This document shows positions 27,897 through 37,125 of a stretch of DNA of 64,000 nt, piece after piece. How positions within the stretch are numbered: position 1 is the stretch's first letter; each line of letters starts with the position of its first letter. Source of the stretch: Planococcus salinarum (GTDB lineage Bacteria > Bacillota > Bacilli > Bacillales_A > Planococcaceae). The position numbers and the translations under genes were made by a program. The stretch is from assembly GCF_007004625.1 (NCBI RefSeq), contig NZ_VIFV01000001.1:124001-188000 (forward strand). The letters are read 5' to 3'. A model generated the notes under the pieces. It did no database searches. It was not told the origin of the DNA and saw only the letters and a program-made list of their open reading frames with translations.

Positions 27897-27927
27897 GAGA
27901 CGCCGGCATATCGCCGGCGTCTCTTTT
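27897..27927. terminator. Right half-site of a split bidirectional terminator
   Basis: The 27-bp hairpin of 27574-27600 is repeated here exactly, this time followed by TTTT on the plus strand and no A-run on the left. It therefore terminates plus-strand transcripts; the glpQ transcript would be stopped by the other copy. Confidence 0.85.
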
Positions 27928-27934
27928 ACCTGTT

Positions 27935-28663
27935 TTATTGATTTACCGGACTTTCCAGCTCGGACAGCATTTTTTCAGGAAAATCTGTGAAGATGCCATG
28001 GATGCCGATGTGCTGCAATTGTTGCGCATACTCAATTTTATTGACTGTGTAGACATAAACGATGGCCCCTCTGCGCAATGCATCCGTAGCCATCCGGCGG
28101 AATGCGCCCGGCAGAGACATGTGAATGCGATTTGTACCGACCACTCTTGCGTAGTCATAGACATCGACATAGATGTCCAGCGTAAGGATCGCGGATTCCA
28201 CCGTTTTTTTTTGGCAGACTGCCTGGATATCTTCGTGGTTGAAGGAAGATATGAGAATCCGGTCAGCAAATCCACGCTTCTCAGCTTTTTCCAACACTTT
28301 ATTCACCAGGCCCACATACGGGAAAACATCCGTTTTCAATTCGATGTTCAAGCGGTGGTTTGTATCCTGGAACACGTCGAAAACTTCATCCAGCGTTGGG
28401 ATCTTCTCGCCCGCCCATTCCTCGGAAAACCATGAACCCGCATCCAGCTTCCGCACTTCATTTAAGGTCATATCTCTAATGTAGCCTTTTCCATCTGTCG
28501 TGCGATTGACTTTTTCATCGTGAATCACCACGATTTCCCCGTCAATTGTCAAGTGAACATCAATTTCGACGCCTGTAATAGGCAACTCCGCAGCGGCTTT
28601 GAATGCCGCCAACGTATTCTCTGGATGCGTTCCTGAACATCCCCTGTGTGCGTAAATTCTCAT
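27935..28663 (-). CDS. Glycerophosphodiester phosphodiesterase
   Basis: The 242-residue protein is of the GDPD (TIM-barrel) family. The catalytic set is visible: AHRGCSGTHPENTLAAF near residue 5 (His-Arg and Glu-Asn), EIDVHLTIDGEIVVIHDEKVNRTTDG near 35-60 (Glu, Asp and second His), and NIELK near 110. It hydrolyses glycerophosphodiesters to glycerol-3-phosphate and an alcohol. No signal peptide, so it is likely cytoplasmic. ATG at 28663 follows AGGAGGGG; a longer reading frame would overlap kynA and was rejected. It is 10 bases after kynA. Confidence 0.9.
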   Translation of the reverse strand: MRIYAHRGCSGTHPENTLAAFKAAAELPITGVEIDVHLTIDGEIVVIHDEKVNRTTDGKGYIRDMTLNEVRKLDAGSWFSEEWAGEKIPTLDEVFDVFQDTNHRLNIELKTDVFPYVGLVNKVLEKAEKRGFADRILISSFNHEDIQAVCQKKTVESAILTLDIYVDVYDYARVVGTNRIHMSLPGAFRRMATDALRRGAIVYVYTVNKIEYAQQLQHIGIHGIFTDFPEKMLSELESPVNQ

Positions 28664-28673
28664 ATGACCCCTC

Positions 28674-29528
28674 CTAAATCTCAGTCCGTATCTCCCATAG
28701 TTCCGGGAAGAAATATTGATCAAGCACTTTTTTCAAATAATGGACCCCTGATGAGCCGCCTGTCCCCTGCTTGAACCCGATGATACGTTCCACCGTCTTC
28801 ATATGCCGGAAGCGCCATTGCTGGAGCCAGTCTTCTATATCGACCAGCTTTTCAGCCATTTGATACAATTCCCAATGCGTTTCCACATCACGGTAAACTG
28901 CTATCCACGCTTCTTTGACACTGTCATTCGGTTCGTAAACCGTCGTAATATCCCGTTCAAGAACTTCTTTATCTATGGCAAAGCCGCTGCGTGCCAGTTT
29001 TTGAATAGCGGCATCGTATAGTCCGGGTGCATTGAATGCTGCTGTCAATTCCTCGAGAAGAGCCGGATCTTTTTCATAGATTTTCAGCACATGCTTGGTT
29101 TTATACCCCAACGCGAATTCGATCATCCGATATTGGTAGGATTGAAAGCCGCTGGCATTGCCCAAATCGTCCCGGAATTCCATATACTCTGCCGGCGTCA
29201 TCGTTGCCAGCACGTCCCAGCCATTTATGATTTGCGATTGAATTTTGGAAACACGCGCCATTTGTTTGAATGCCGGCTGCAGATCGTCCGCTTCGATGCT
29301 GCGGATCGCTGCACGCAGTTCATGAAGAATCAGCTTCATCCAGAGTTCGGACACCTGATGGATCACGATGAAAAGTGTTTCGTCGTGATGGCCGCTGACG
29401 CCGTCCTGGGCAGTCAGCAATTGATCCAGATGCAAATATTCTCCGTAGGTCATGCTTTCCTTAAAGTCGGTTCTGATATTTTTTTCGGATGCGGCTGCAA
29501 TATTTTGGCCGTTATTGTATTTATCCAT
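28674..29528 (-). CDS. kynA: Tryptophan 2,3-dioxygenase
   Basis: A heme enzyme, 284 residues, opening the indole ring of tryptophan to N-formylkynurenine. Motifs typical of TDO are [13 protein letters not shown] near residue 26, [24 protein letters not shown] near 47-70 (substrate and distal His region), [30 protein letters not shown] near 125 and [13 protein letters not shown] near the end (proximal His region). ATG at 29528 follows AAAGGAG. kynB (formamidase) and kynU (kynureninase) are not next to it; the following gene is a GDPD. So the later steps must be encoded elsewhere or be absent. Confidence 0.95.
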   Translation of the reverse strand: MDKYNNGQNIAAASEKNIRTDFKESMTYGEYLHLDQLLTAQDGVSGHHDETLFIVIHQVSELWMKLILHELRAAIRSIEADDLQPAFKQMARVSKIQSQIINGWDVLATMTPAEYMEFRDDLGNASGFQSYQYRMIEFALGYKTKHVLKIYEKDPALLEELTAAFNAPGLYDAAIQKLARSGFAIDKEVLERDITTVYEPNDSVKEAWIAVYRDVETHWELYQMAEKLVDIEDWLQQWRFRHMKTVERIIGFKQGTGGSSGVHYLKKVLDQYFFPELWEIRTEI

Positions 29529-29718
29529 CGGAATGGCTCCTTTGAGCTCTGCTTTGTCTATTCTCAACTGTTGGGTAAACTGGGCTGAATTTTATTCCTC
29601 TTTTATTGATTAACCTTAACCTTTAGAAATCCAGCAGATGTTACTCATGTGGATGAGCCTCATATATCGATACGGAATGTGGCCCCTCTTGCTTTGGATG
29701 GTTTTTTCAAACAGCGTT

Positions 29719-30564
29719 TTACTCCACCTTTTTCCAGTAGGCAATAGTATGGACAGCAGTAAAGCCCGCCTTCCTGTAGACTGCTGCTGCATCATTGTCA
29801 GTTTCCACTTCAAGGACAACCCGCTTTTTTCCTTGCTGCGCCGCGTAATGCCGGCACCATAACAAAAAAGCCCTGCCGTAGCCTTTCCCCTGTTCAGCCG
29901 GGTTTACCGCAAAAGCGGTGATCCAGAGATCGCTGTCACCTTCTTCGATCAGCGTAGCGCTTGCCACCACTTCCGATTCCCGCTTCATCAGGAAAACAGC
30001 TCTCGCGCTGTTTTCTAAATTATAGTGGACAACAGGAATGACGTCATTGCCGAAAGCTGCAGCCATTAGCGTTTCAAGCGCATGCAATTCTCCGTCATAT
30101 GGGCTGACAGCCGTCGATTCCGGCAGCGTAAATCCTGACAGCGGTTCTGCTGCAAGTTCGATTTCCTTGAAATCCGGCTGATAGCCCAGAGTTTCCATAA
30201 AAGCTTTAGCACCCTCCTCTTCAAAAAAAGCTGCGAGTGCCTCCGCCGCCTGCCGCTGCTCCAGGCCGTAAGCCACTCCGCCCGCCAAAGCTGAGCCGAT
30301 GGTCAACCGGCGAAAATCCGGATGGACAAACGCAGACCATTCATAGGAATCCAATCCAATCGGATCCATAGCTGCTGCAAAACCGAGCAAGTCGTTTTCT
30401 TCCGTATAGGCGAGTACGGCAAAACCTTTGGCATCGGCTTGCGGCCAACTGGATTCATATAAAGGTTTGCGGTAATCTTGTTCACTGTGCTCCAAGAGTT
30501 CGTTCATATCCATTATCGTTTCAGAATCCAGTGGAAACGAAGCAATCGAAAGGGAAATTTCCAT
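29719..30564 (-). CDS. GNAT-family protein with two acetyltransferase-like domains
   Basis: The 281 residues contain two GNAT halves. The first (about 1-130) has a degenerate acetyl-CoA loop (VHPDFRRLTIGSALAGG). The second (about 140-280) has a full motif A, AVNPAEQGKGYGRAFLLWC, and the C-terminal AAAVYRKAGFTAV. The latter is probably the active half. Substrate unknown. ATG follows AGGTGG. The 190 bases between it and kynA hold no gene that I can support. Confidence 0.8.
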   Translation of the reverse strand: MEISLSIASFPLDSETIMDMNELLEHSEQDYRKPLYESSWPQADAKGFAVLAYTEENDLLGFAAAMDPIGLDSYEWSAFVHPDFRRLTIGSALAGGVAYGLEQRQAAEALAAFFEEEGAKAFMETLGYQPDFKEIELAAEPLSGFTLPESTAVSPYDGELHALETLMAAAFGNDVIPVVHYNLENSARAVFLMKRESEVVASATLIEEGDSDLWITAFAVNPAEQGKGYGRAFLLWCRHYAAQQGKKRVVLEVETDNDAAAVYRKAGFTAVHTIAYWKKVE

Positions 30565-30636
30565 CTTTGCACCACCTGTCCTTTTCTATTTATCGTATCA
30601 TATCCGCAAAGAGAGTAGTCTTCCTTATATAATAAA

Positions 30637-30672
30637 AAATCCCGGAGGCTGAGTACTCATCCCCCGGGATTT
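30637..30672. terminator. Terminator of the ABC exporter operon
   Basis: AAATCCCGG-A-GG / CC-C-CCGGGATTT, a long stem with one mismatch and a 12-base loop, with A- and T-runs on both sides. It lies four bases from the stop codon of the second ABC gene. Confidence 0.85.
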
Positions 30673-30675
30673 CTG

Positions 30676-32502
30676 CTATAGTTTTGCATCCGCCAGCATC
30701 GTCGCATACAAGCCGCCTTTGTCCAGCAGCTCATACTGCGTTCCAGCTTCCACCAGTTCCCCCAGCTCCATGACGAAAACCAGATCTGCCTGGCGCACCG
30801 TATTCAACCTGTGCGCAATGACGAAACTCGTCCGGCCGGCCATCAGCCGCTCGAGCGCTTCCTGGATTTTCAATTCGGTCACGGTATCAATGCTGCTGGT
30901 CGCTTCATCGAGCAGCAGGATGACCGGATCCGCAATGAGCGCGCGGGCAATCGACAGCAACTGCTTCTGTCCCTGTGAAATCATGGAGCCGTCGCCTTCC
31001 AGCACCGTATCATAGCCATTCGGCAGCTTGAGGATGAAGTCGTGGGCATTGGCTCCTTTCGCAGCTTCAATCACTTCTTCTTGCGTTGCATCCAGTTTTC
31101 CGTAACGGATATTATCATAAACGGAGGTTTCAAACAGGAAAGGATCCTGTAATACAAAAGCAATCTGCTTGCGCAGCGTTTCTCGCGGCATCGATGAAAT
31201 CGGAGTCCCGTCTATCCGGATTTCACCTTCATTGGCGTCATAGAACCTGGCCAGCAGTTGCATGATCGTCGTTTTGCCGGCACCTGTAGCACCAACAAGT
31301 GCAGCTGTCTGTCCAATGCCGACGGAGAAACTGACGTCGCGAATGGTCCAGTCTTCTTCAGCGTCTTCGTATTTAAAAGATACATTGTCGAATTGGACTT
31401 CACCCGAAAATTCCTTATCGGCATTTTTCACCAGATCATCTTTTTCTTCCGCTTTGTCCAGAATAGCGAACACCCGCTCTGCCCCGGCAATCGCCGAAAG
31501 GACGGTGTTGAACTGGTTCGCCAAATCGTTCAGCGGCCGGGTGAACTGGCGGGAGTATTCCGTGAATATCACAATAACCCCGATTGATATCGATCCATTC
31601 AATGCCAGGATACCGCCGACTCCGGCAACAATGGCAAAACTTCCATTGTTTAAAAAGTTCATCACTTTTGGTATAAAGCCTGCATAGGTCCACGCCCAGA
31701 AACCGGCGCGCCGCAGCCGTTCGCTCTTTACGATAAATTCGTCCATGACCCGCGGTTCCTGGGAAAATGCCTTGACGATTTTTTGGCCGGAAATGGTTTC
31801 TTCGATCATTCCGTTCAAATCACCGACCGCACGCTGCTGTTCTTTGTACAAACGCCCAGTCCTTTTCGTTATCCATTGCACAGATACATACATCAGCGGA
31901 ATAATGATAAACGTCAGCAGGGTCAACAACGGGCTGAGGAGGAACATGACCACAGCGGTTCCCGTGAGCGTGAGGATGCTCGAGAATACCTGGATGAACG
32001 ACGTATTCAGGGTTGTCGAAACATTTTCGACGTCATTCGTCATGCGGCTCATCAATTCGCCGTGCTGGCGTTTGTCGAAGAATGATACCGGGAGTTTTTG
32101 AAAATGCTCGAACAGCCCTGTGCGCATCCGGAAAATAACCTGCTGGGCGATTCCCACCATCCAATAGTTCTGCAGATACAGCGAAATTGAATGTCCGAGA
32201 TAAATAAGCACCAGCCAAAAAATGATGATGCCCATCCCCCCGAATTGCTCCGGAATAATGTGTTGGTCAATCAGCACTCTCCCGACCAGATAAGGTCCGA
32301 GAAGAGCCAAGGCAGAACTGACAAATACAAGAGCCAGCACCACAATCAACAGAAACCGTTGTTCATCAACCAGTTTCCAGATCCGGTGCAATGTGGATTT
32401 CCAATTTTGAGCCCGTTCCGTTTTCTTGTCAGGTTTTTTTTTCAAATCTTCCTTCCGAATCAGTGGTTCATACCCGAATGGGCGACGGATGGCATCAAAC
32501 AT
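30676..32502 (-). CDS. ABC exporter half-transporter, catalytically complete subunit
   Basis: A type I exporter half of about 608 residues: six membrane helices (about 40-330) and a nucleotide-binding domain with Walker A GATGAGKTT, Walker B VILLLDEATSSID (catalytic Glu present) and H-loop IAHRLNT. Its signature is altered (SMISQGQKQ instead of LSGGQ). Paired with the upstream half, this gives one intact and one degenerate ATP site, the layout of YfiBC/LmrCD-type drug exporters. The ATG at 32502 (or 32508) was chosen for GAGGAGG just upstream; a 23-codon extension was rejected. It overlaps the preceding stop by 8 bases. Confidence 0.88.
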   Translation of the reverse strand: MFDAIRRPFGYEPLIRKEDLKKKPDKKTERAQNWKSTLHRIWKLVDEQRFLLIVVLALVFVSSALALLGPYLVGRVLIDQHIIPEQFGGMGIIIFWLVLIYLGHSISLYLQNYWMVGIAQQVIFRMRTGLFEHFQKLPVSFFDKRQHGELMSRMTNDVENVSTTLNTSFIQVFSSILTLTGTAVVMFLLSPLLTLLTFIIIPLMYVSVQWITKRTGRLYKEQQRAVGDLNGMIEETISGQKIVKAFSQEPRVMDEFIVKSERLRRAGFWAWTYAGFIPKVMNFLNNGSFAIVAGVGGILALNGSISIGVIVIFTEYSRQFTRPLNDLANQFNTVLSAIAGAERVFAILDKAEEKDDLVKNADKEFSGEVQFDNVSFKYEDAEEDWTIRDVSFSVGIGQTAALVGATGAGKTTIMQLLARFYDANEGEIRIDGTPISSMPRETLRKQIAFVLQDPFLFETSVYDNIRYGKLDATQEEVIEAAKGANAHDFILKLPNGYDTVLEGDGSMISQGQKQLLSIARALIADPVILLLDEATSSIDTVTELKIQEALERLMAGRTSFVIAHRLNTVRQADLVFVMELGELVEAGTQYELLDKGGLYATMLADAKL

Positions 32503-34222
32503 ATTCATCCACCTCCTCTTCCTGTTGCGACAGGGCAATCTTTCGATACAGTTCCGAGCGCTCAAGCAGCTCTGCATGAGTGCCGTATGCCGAAATTTCC
32601 CCTTCTTCCAGAAGGAGAATGTGATCGGCCCGCATCGCCGTTCGGATTTTCTGGGTGACGACGAGCATTGTGGCTTCCTCGCGCTCCAATTCCTGCCACA
32701 GAGCCGCTTCAGTTTTTACATCAAGCGCACTGGTGCTGTCATCCAATATTAAAATGGAAGGTTTCCGGACAAGTGCACGGGCAATGGAAAGACGTTGTTT
32801 TTGCCCTCCCGACAAGTTGACGCCTTTTTGGCCGACGCGCGTGAAATAGCCTTTCGGGAATCGTTCCACCGTTTCATGGATCTGCGCTTTCACAGCAGCG
32901 CCTGAAAGCTCTTCCTGCTGCGCCTGTTCTTTGCCCCAGGATAGATTATCCGAAATCGAACCAGTAAACAGCAGCGATTGCTGCGGCACCAAACCGATCG
33001 TTTTTCTTAATGCACTCAGCGACCATTCCCTCACATCTCTGCCGTGAATCATCACTTTGCCTCCACTGACATCATAGAATCTTGGAATTAACTGCAGCAA
33101 CGAAGATTTGCCGGATCCCGTTGCCCCCATAATGGCCAATTTTTCATTGGGCTTGATGTGAAACGACAGGTTTTTTAATACGGGAACAGATGTCCCGGGA
33201 TAAGTGAATGATACATTGTCGAACACGATGTCCCCGCGGCGCAGAATCCCTGCTTCTCCTGCCGGTTCTTTTTCACGGACATCTTCTGCCAACAAAATTT
33301 CCTCTATGCGTTCAGACGATGCTTTTGACCGTGCAAAAGCCATGATAATGAAAGAAAACATCGAGAATGCGCCAGTCATCCGCATGGCATAGTTGACGAT
33401 GGCGACCAATTCACCGATTTGTGCATCACCGCTCCGGATTTCAAAAGCACCGAACCACAAAACTGCCAACAGCGACAAGTTCATGCCGAAAAGCAGAATC
33501 GGCAGGATGATTTCCATGATCCGAAACGCTTTGACTGTGTCATTCTTGAGTGAGCCTGCCACTTCCGAAAAGCGGTTGGCTTCATACTTTCCGCGCAAAT
33601 AAGCTTTGATCAACCTGACTGCCTGCAGATTTTCCTGCACCATCCGGTTGACGCGATCAAGGCGCTGCTGCACAAAACTGAAATAGATGACTCCTTTTTT
33701 CACCATTATATAGAGGAAAGCCAAAAGAACAGGGAACACGATCACCAAATAAATTGCGAGTTTGGGATTGACCACAAACGCCATGATCATGCTTCCGATA
33801 ACCAATAACGGAGCGCGCAGCATGATGCGCAAACTCATGAATAAAATCTGCTGGACGAGCGTAACGTCACTTGTCAGTCTTGTAATCAGGCCCGAAGCCG
33901 GGAATTTATTGAACATAGCCAGCGAAAACGATTGGATTCGTCCATATACCGCCTTCCGCAGATCAAACGAGAAACTCTGTGAAACGTGGGCTGCAAAATA
34001 GGAGTTGGCGACACCTGAAGCAAAAGCCACGAGCGAGAGGCCCATCAGCAGGAGGCCGAGCTGGATGATCGTATCTCTGTCGCCCGCCACAATCCCATCA
34101 TCGATGATGCCCGCTATCACCAGCGGCTGCACTAATTCCACAAACAATTCCAGCAGCATGAGAACCAATGCGATAACTATATAAAATGTATAGGGTTTGG
34201 TGTAGGAAAATACTGTTTTCAA
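32495..34222 (-). CDS. ABC exporter half-transporter, degenerate-site subunit
   Basis: About 575 residues with six membrane helices and an NBD with Walker A GATGSGKSS, signature VNLSGGQKQRLS intact, but Walker B ends ILILDDSTSALD, an Asp where the catalytic Glu should be, and VTQKIRT replaces the usual H-loop His. This is the classic non-hydrolysing half of a heterodimeric multidrug exporter; its normal signature completes the partner's active site. Start: TTG at 34222 lies 8 bases after AGGAGG and begins MKTVFSYTKPY, the expected N-terminus. A frame to 34282 has no ribosome site. Confidence 0.88.
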   Translation of the reverse strand: MKTVFSYTKPYTFYIVIALVLMLLELFVELVQPLVIAGIIDDGIVAGDRDTIIQLGLLLMGLSLVAFASGVANSYFAAHVSQSFSFDLRKAVYGRIQSFSLAMFNKFPASGLITRLTSDVTLVQQILFMSLRIMLRAPLLVIGSMIMAFVVNPKLAIYLVIVFPVLLAFLYIMVKKGVIYFSFVQQRLDRVNRMVQENLQAVRLIKAYLRGKYEANRFSEVAGSLKNDTVKAFRIMEIILPILLFGMNLSLLAVLWFGAFEIRSGDAQIGELVAIVNYAMRMTGAFSMFSFIIMAFARSKASSERIEEILLAEDVREKEPAGEAGILRRGDIVFDNVSFTYPGTSVPVLKNLSFHIKPNEKLAIMGATGSGKSSLLQLIPRFYDVSGGKVMIHGRDVREWSLSALRKTIGLVPQQSLLFTGSISDNLSWGKEQAQQEELSGAAVKAQIHETVERFPKGYFTRVGQKGVNLSGGQKQRLSIARALVRKPSILILDDSTSALDVKTEAALWQELEREEATMLVVTQKIRTAMRADHILLLEEGEISAYGTHAELLERSELYRKIALSQQEEEVDEYV

Positions 34223-34282
34223 AAGAATTGCCTCCTGAACATTTCGAAACTCGAACCTTTTATGTTGACTATTATTACACAA

Positions 34283-34608
34283 TATTTTGATAACGGGTAG
34301 TCATTTTACCTGCTGTATTTGAAAGAAGGCAAAAATTTCAGCAGAAACTCTATAATTTCAGTCTCCCAGTAAAAGAAACATCTTATTTAAACAATCTAAG
34401 GTTAAGTAAATGTTAAAAAAGTTCAAGATAAAAATATATATCACAATATTCAATTTATTCAGATAAAATGCTTTTGTTTGGTATTTCTTGTGTTAATATG
34501 ATTAATAAGTTTTGTTTCCATTTCTTTTCCTGTGATGATTTTTTCAGAATTAATTCTTTGTACCCGCTTTTCATTTAAGCGGCAGCAGAAATACACACTA
34601 TTAGGAGG
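34283..34608. other. AT-rich intergenic region between ABC exporter and S-layer phosphoesterase
   Basis: The 326 bases carry no ORF with a ribosome site. Upstream of 34615 there are several TTGTTT- and TAATAT-like hexamers (about 34475-34505) that may be the promoter of the S-layer-type gene, but no pair stands out. Confidence 0.4.
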
Positions 34609-34614
34609 ATGAGT

Positions 34615-36933
34615 ATGAAGAAGTTTTTAACAGTCTCACTTGCAACCTTATTGGCAGTATCCAGCCTATCGTCCGTTTCATTAGCGGCACCGAATGTGGG
34701 TCCTGGAGAAGTAACAAATGTCACGCCGGCAGATTTTGCCGAAAATGTTGACCGCAATGCTGTTCTGGAGGCAGTTATTAAGGATCCAAACGGTTTGGCA
34801 TTAAAAAATGTCGACTTTATGAAAGGTTTTAAATATGACTTTGGAAGCGATAACGGCATCACCGGCTTCCAGGGCTCATCCGCTATAGACCCTTTATCTG
34901 CTGGAGTTGACGCAGGAACGGCATTTGATGATACAAATGAACAAGCGGCTGCTTACCCCGACAATAAATATGCTGTCACCGATGGCAACAATACTTTCCC
35001 TTTCCACCGATTCGAAGTTGATGTGGCCAATCATCTCGCTGCAGGCAATGAAATTGAGTTGCACTGGCAAGGAAACACGTTGGCGAGCGGAAAGCTTATT
35101 CTCTCAGCTTGGGATTACAATGCCGAAAAATGGGTTGTATTAGAGGAGAAAGCAGCTAACACCGACGGCAACGTCACATTTTCAAAAGTGTTGACTGACC
35201 CTAAATTCTTCCAAACAGGTAAAGTCCAGGCTATGGTGCACGATGCTGCACCTGCAAATGCACCCACTCCCGGAGCCAGTGATGAGAAGTTCACTTTAGC
35301 CTGGTTCACGGATACACAATTCTACGCTCAGGACCAGCCAGAAGTCTGGGATTCGATGACTGACTATATGATCGATGAATATAATAATGGAAATATAGAA
35401 TATGTTATCAACACGGGTGATCTGGTCAATCTTTCTACGGAACTGGACCAGTGGGCTGTCGTTGACGAAAACCTTACACGCATGGATGAAGCCGGTATTC
35501 CTTATGGTGTTCTTGCAGGAAATCGGGACATAATCATACAGGAAACCGGGATAAGAGATTTCACAAATTATTACACATATGCCGGTGCACACCGTTTTGA
35601 AGGCAAGTCCTGGTATGGTGGAAACATGGACAATAATAGAAATCATTTTGACTTGATGTCCTTCGGGGGACATGAATTCATCATTGTCTACCTCAGCCAT
35701 GGAACCGCAGATGATGATGATACCGTTCAATGGGCGAATGATGTGCTGAAAGAGCATTCTGAGAAAAACGCTATTCTCGCGTTACATGAATACGTAGATC
35801 CCGGTAATTATGGAAGCGGAGTCGGTGAGATTATCTTTGACCGTATTGTGGTACCGAGCGAAAACGTCAAAATGGTTCTCAGCGGCCACTTTACTGGAGC
35901 TGTAGAAAACAGAAAATATATTGAGGACTCAGACGGTTCCACGCGTACGGTTGTTGAATTGCTTGCCAACTACCAGGGCAGAAAAGATGCGGAAGGCTAC
36001 ATGCGCTTGATGACTTTCGATCCCGAAACAAATATATTGGATTTCGACACCTACTCACCATACTACGATGATTATAATTACTATTATGACAACAACGAGG
36101 ATTTCGATACAGTTTATGAACTTGAACCAACTGCACCTGTTGAAGTTCCTTCAGTTCGCCAGGTTTCAACTGATTATGTAGCAGTTAATGTATATACGGA
36201 TGAGACGATTGGATCTGTCAGCAATCTGGCTTCCGGAACCAAAGCTTCCGTCGAATGGAATGAACTGGAGGCTTTGACTCAATATTTCTGGTACATGACC
36301 ATTACCAATGCAGCTGATGAAAAGAAAACTTCAGAAATTTACCGATTCACGACAAATGATGCTGCCTCTCCTGCTCCCGAGGAGCCAGTGGAACCTACCT
36401 TCCCTGATATTGCAGGTACACCGTATGCCTGGGCATTGGAATATATTGAAGCGATGGCTGCACGGGGAATCATCGCCGGCCATGAAGACGGCACATTTAA
36501 GCCTGGGAACAGCATCGACAGACAGCATGTGGCTTTGATGTTCACTCGTGCGATGGATCTGAACAAAGTCGTGGCACCTACCCCATTCGTAGATGTACCA
36601 CAAACCATGAGATATTATGATGAAATCATGGAGGCCCAACAGGCTGGAATTTTCGTAGGCTACCAGAACAAATTCCGTCCTTACGGAAAAATGACTCGAG
36701 CTGAAATGGCCAAAGTGCTGGTAGTCGCATTTGATATCGATGTGGCTGGCGATCATCCATTTACCGATGTCCCTGAAGACCACTGGGCTGCAAAATATAT
36801 TGGACCGCTTTACGCTGCCGGCATTACTGAGGGCGTAAGCAAAACCGAATTTAATCTGGAAACAGATGTAACCAGAGCAGAATTTGCCACTTTCATGTAC
36901 CGCGCCCTGGAGTATAAAGAAAACAATCAATAA
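34615..36933 (+). CDS. Surface-anchored calcineurin-like phosphoesterase with three SLH domains
   Basis: The 772-residue precursor has a signal peptide (residues 1-25, ending SVSLAA). A jelly-roll-like region (about 70-200) precedes a metallophosphoesterase core: FTDTQFY near 232, NTGDLVN near 268, AGNRDI near 300, LALHEY and LSGHFTG. Two family residues differ: Gln for His in D-x-H, and Arg for His in GNH. A fibronectin-type segment follows near 510-590. Three SLH domains end the protein (about 610, 660, 715; each with the FxD...G.TF.P....R.. pattern), anchoring it to secondary cell-wall polymer. Start ATG at 34615, six bases after AGGAGG. It is probably an extracellular phosphate-scavenging enzyme, if active. 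Confidence 0.88.
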   Translation: MKKFLTVSLATLLAVSSLSSVSLAAPNVGPGEVTNVTPADFAENVDRNAVLEAVIKDPNGLALKNVDFMKGFKYDFGSDNGITGFQGSSAIDPLSAGVDAGTAFDDTNEQAAAYPDNKYAVTDGNNTFPFHRFEVDVANHLAAGNEIELHWQGNTLASGKLILSAWDYNAEKWVVLEEKAANTDGNVTFSKVLTDPKFFQTGKVQAMVHDAAPANAPTPGASDEKFTLAWFTDTQFYAQDQPEVWDSMTDYMIDEYNNGNIEYVINTGDLVNLSTELDQWAVVDENLTRMDEAGIPYGVLAGNRDIIIQETGIRDFTNYYTYAGAHRFEGKSWYGGNMDNNRNHFDLMSFGGHEFIIVYLSHGTADDDDTVQWANDVLKEHSEKNAILALHEYVDPGNYGSGVGEIIFDRIVVPSENVKMVLSGHFTGAVENRKYIEDSDGSTRTVVELLANYQGRKDAEGYMRLMTFDPETNILDFDTYSPYYDDYNYYYDNNEDFDTVYELEPTAPVEVPSVRQVSTDYVAVNVYTDETIGSVSNLASGTKASVEWNELEALTQYFWYMTITNAADEKKTSEIYRFTTNDAASPAPEEPVEPTFPDIAGTPYAWALEYIEAMAARGIIAGHEDGTFKPGNSIDRQHVALMFTRAMDLNKVVAPTPFVDVPQTMRYYDEIMEAQQAGIFVGYQNKFRPYGKMTRAEMAKVLVVAFDIDVAGDHPFTDVPEDHWAAKYIGPLYAAGITEGVSKTEFNLETDVTRAEFATFMYRALEYKENNQ

Positions 36934-36948
36934 CAGCATGTTTCCGCT

Positions 36949-36994
36949 AAAACAGCAGTTGACCGGATTTCCCGGTACAGCTGCTGTTTTTTTT
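36949..36994 (+). terminator. Terminator of the SLH phosphoesterase gene
   Basis: Arms AAAACAGCAG (36949-36958) and CTGCTGTTTT (36981-36990) with inner CCGG/CCGG pairing, then further T. Confidence 0.9.
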
Positions 36995-37125
36995 GGAATC
37001 GACTGTTTTTAAAGGCAATAATTGCATTTATCACCTAAAATAAAACATGAATGTTTTGAAAAGGATGACGATAATCCATTTCTCCCCTATAATGAGAGTA
37101 GACTTTGGAAAAGGAGCGTTATGGA

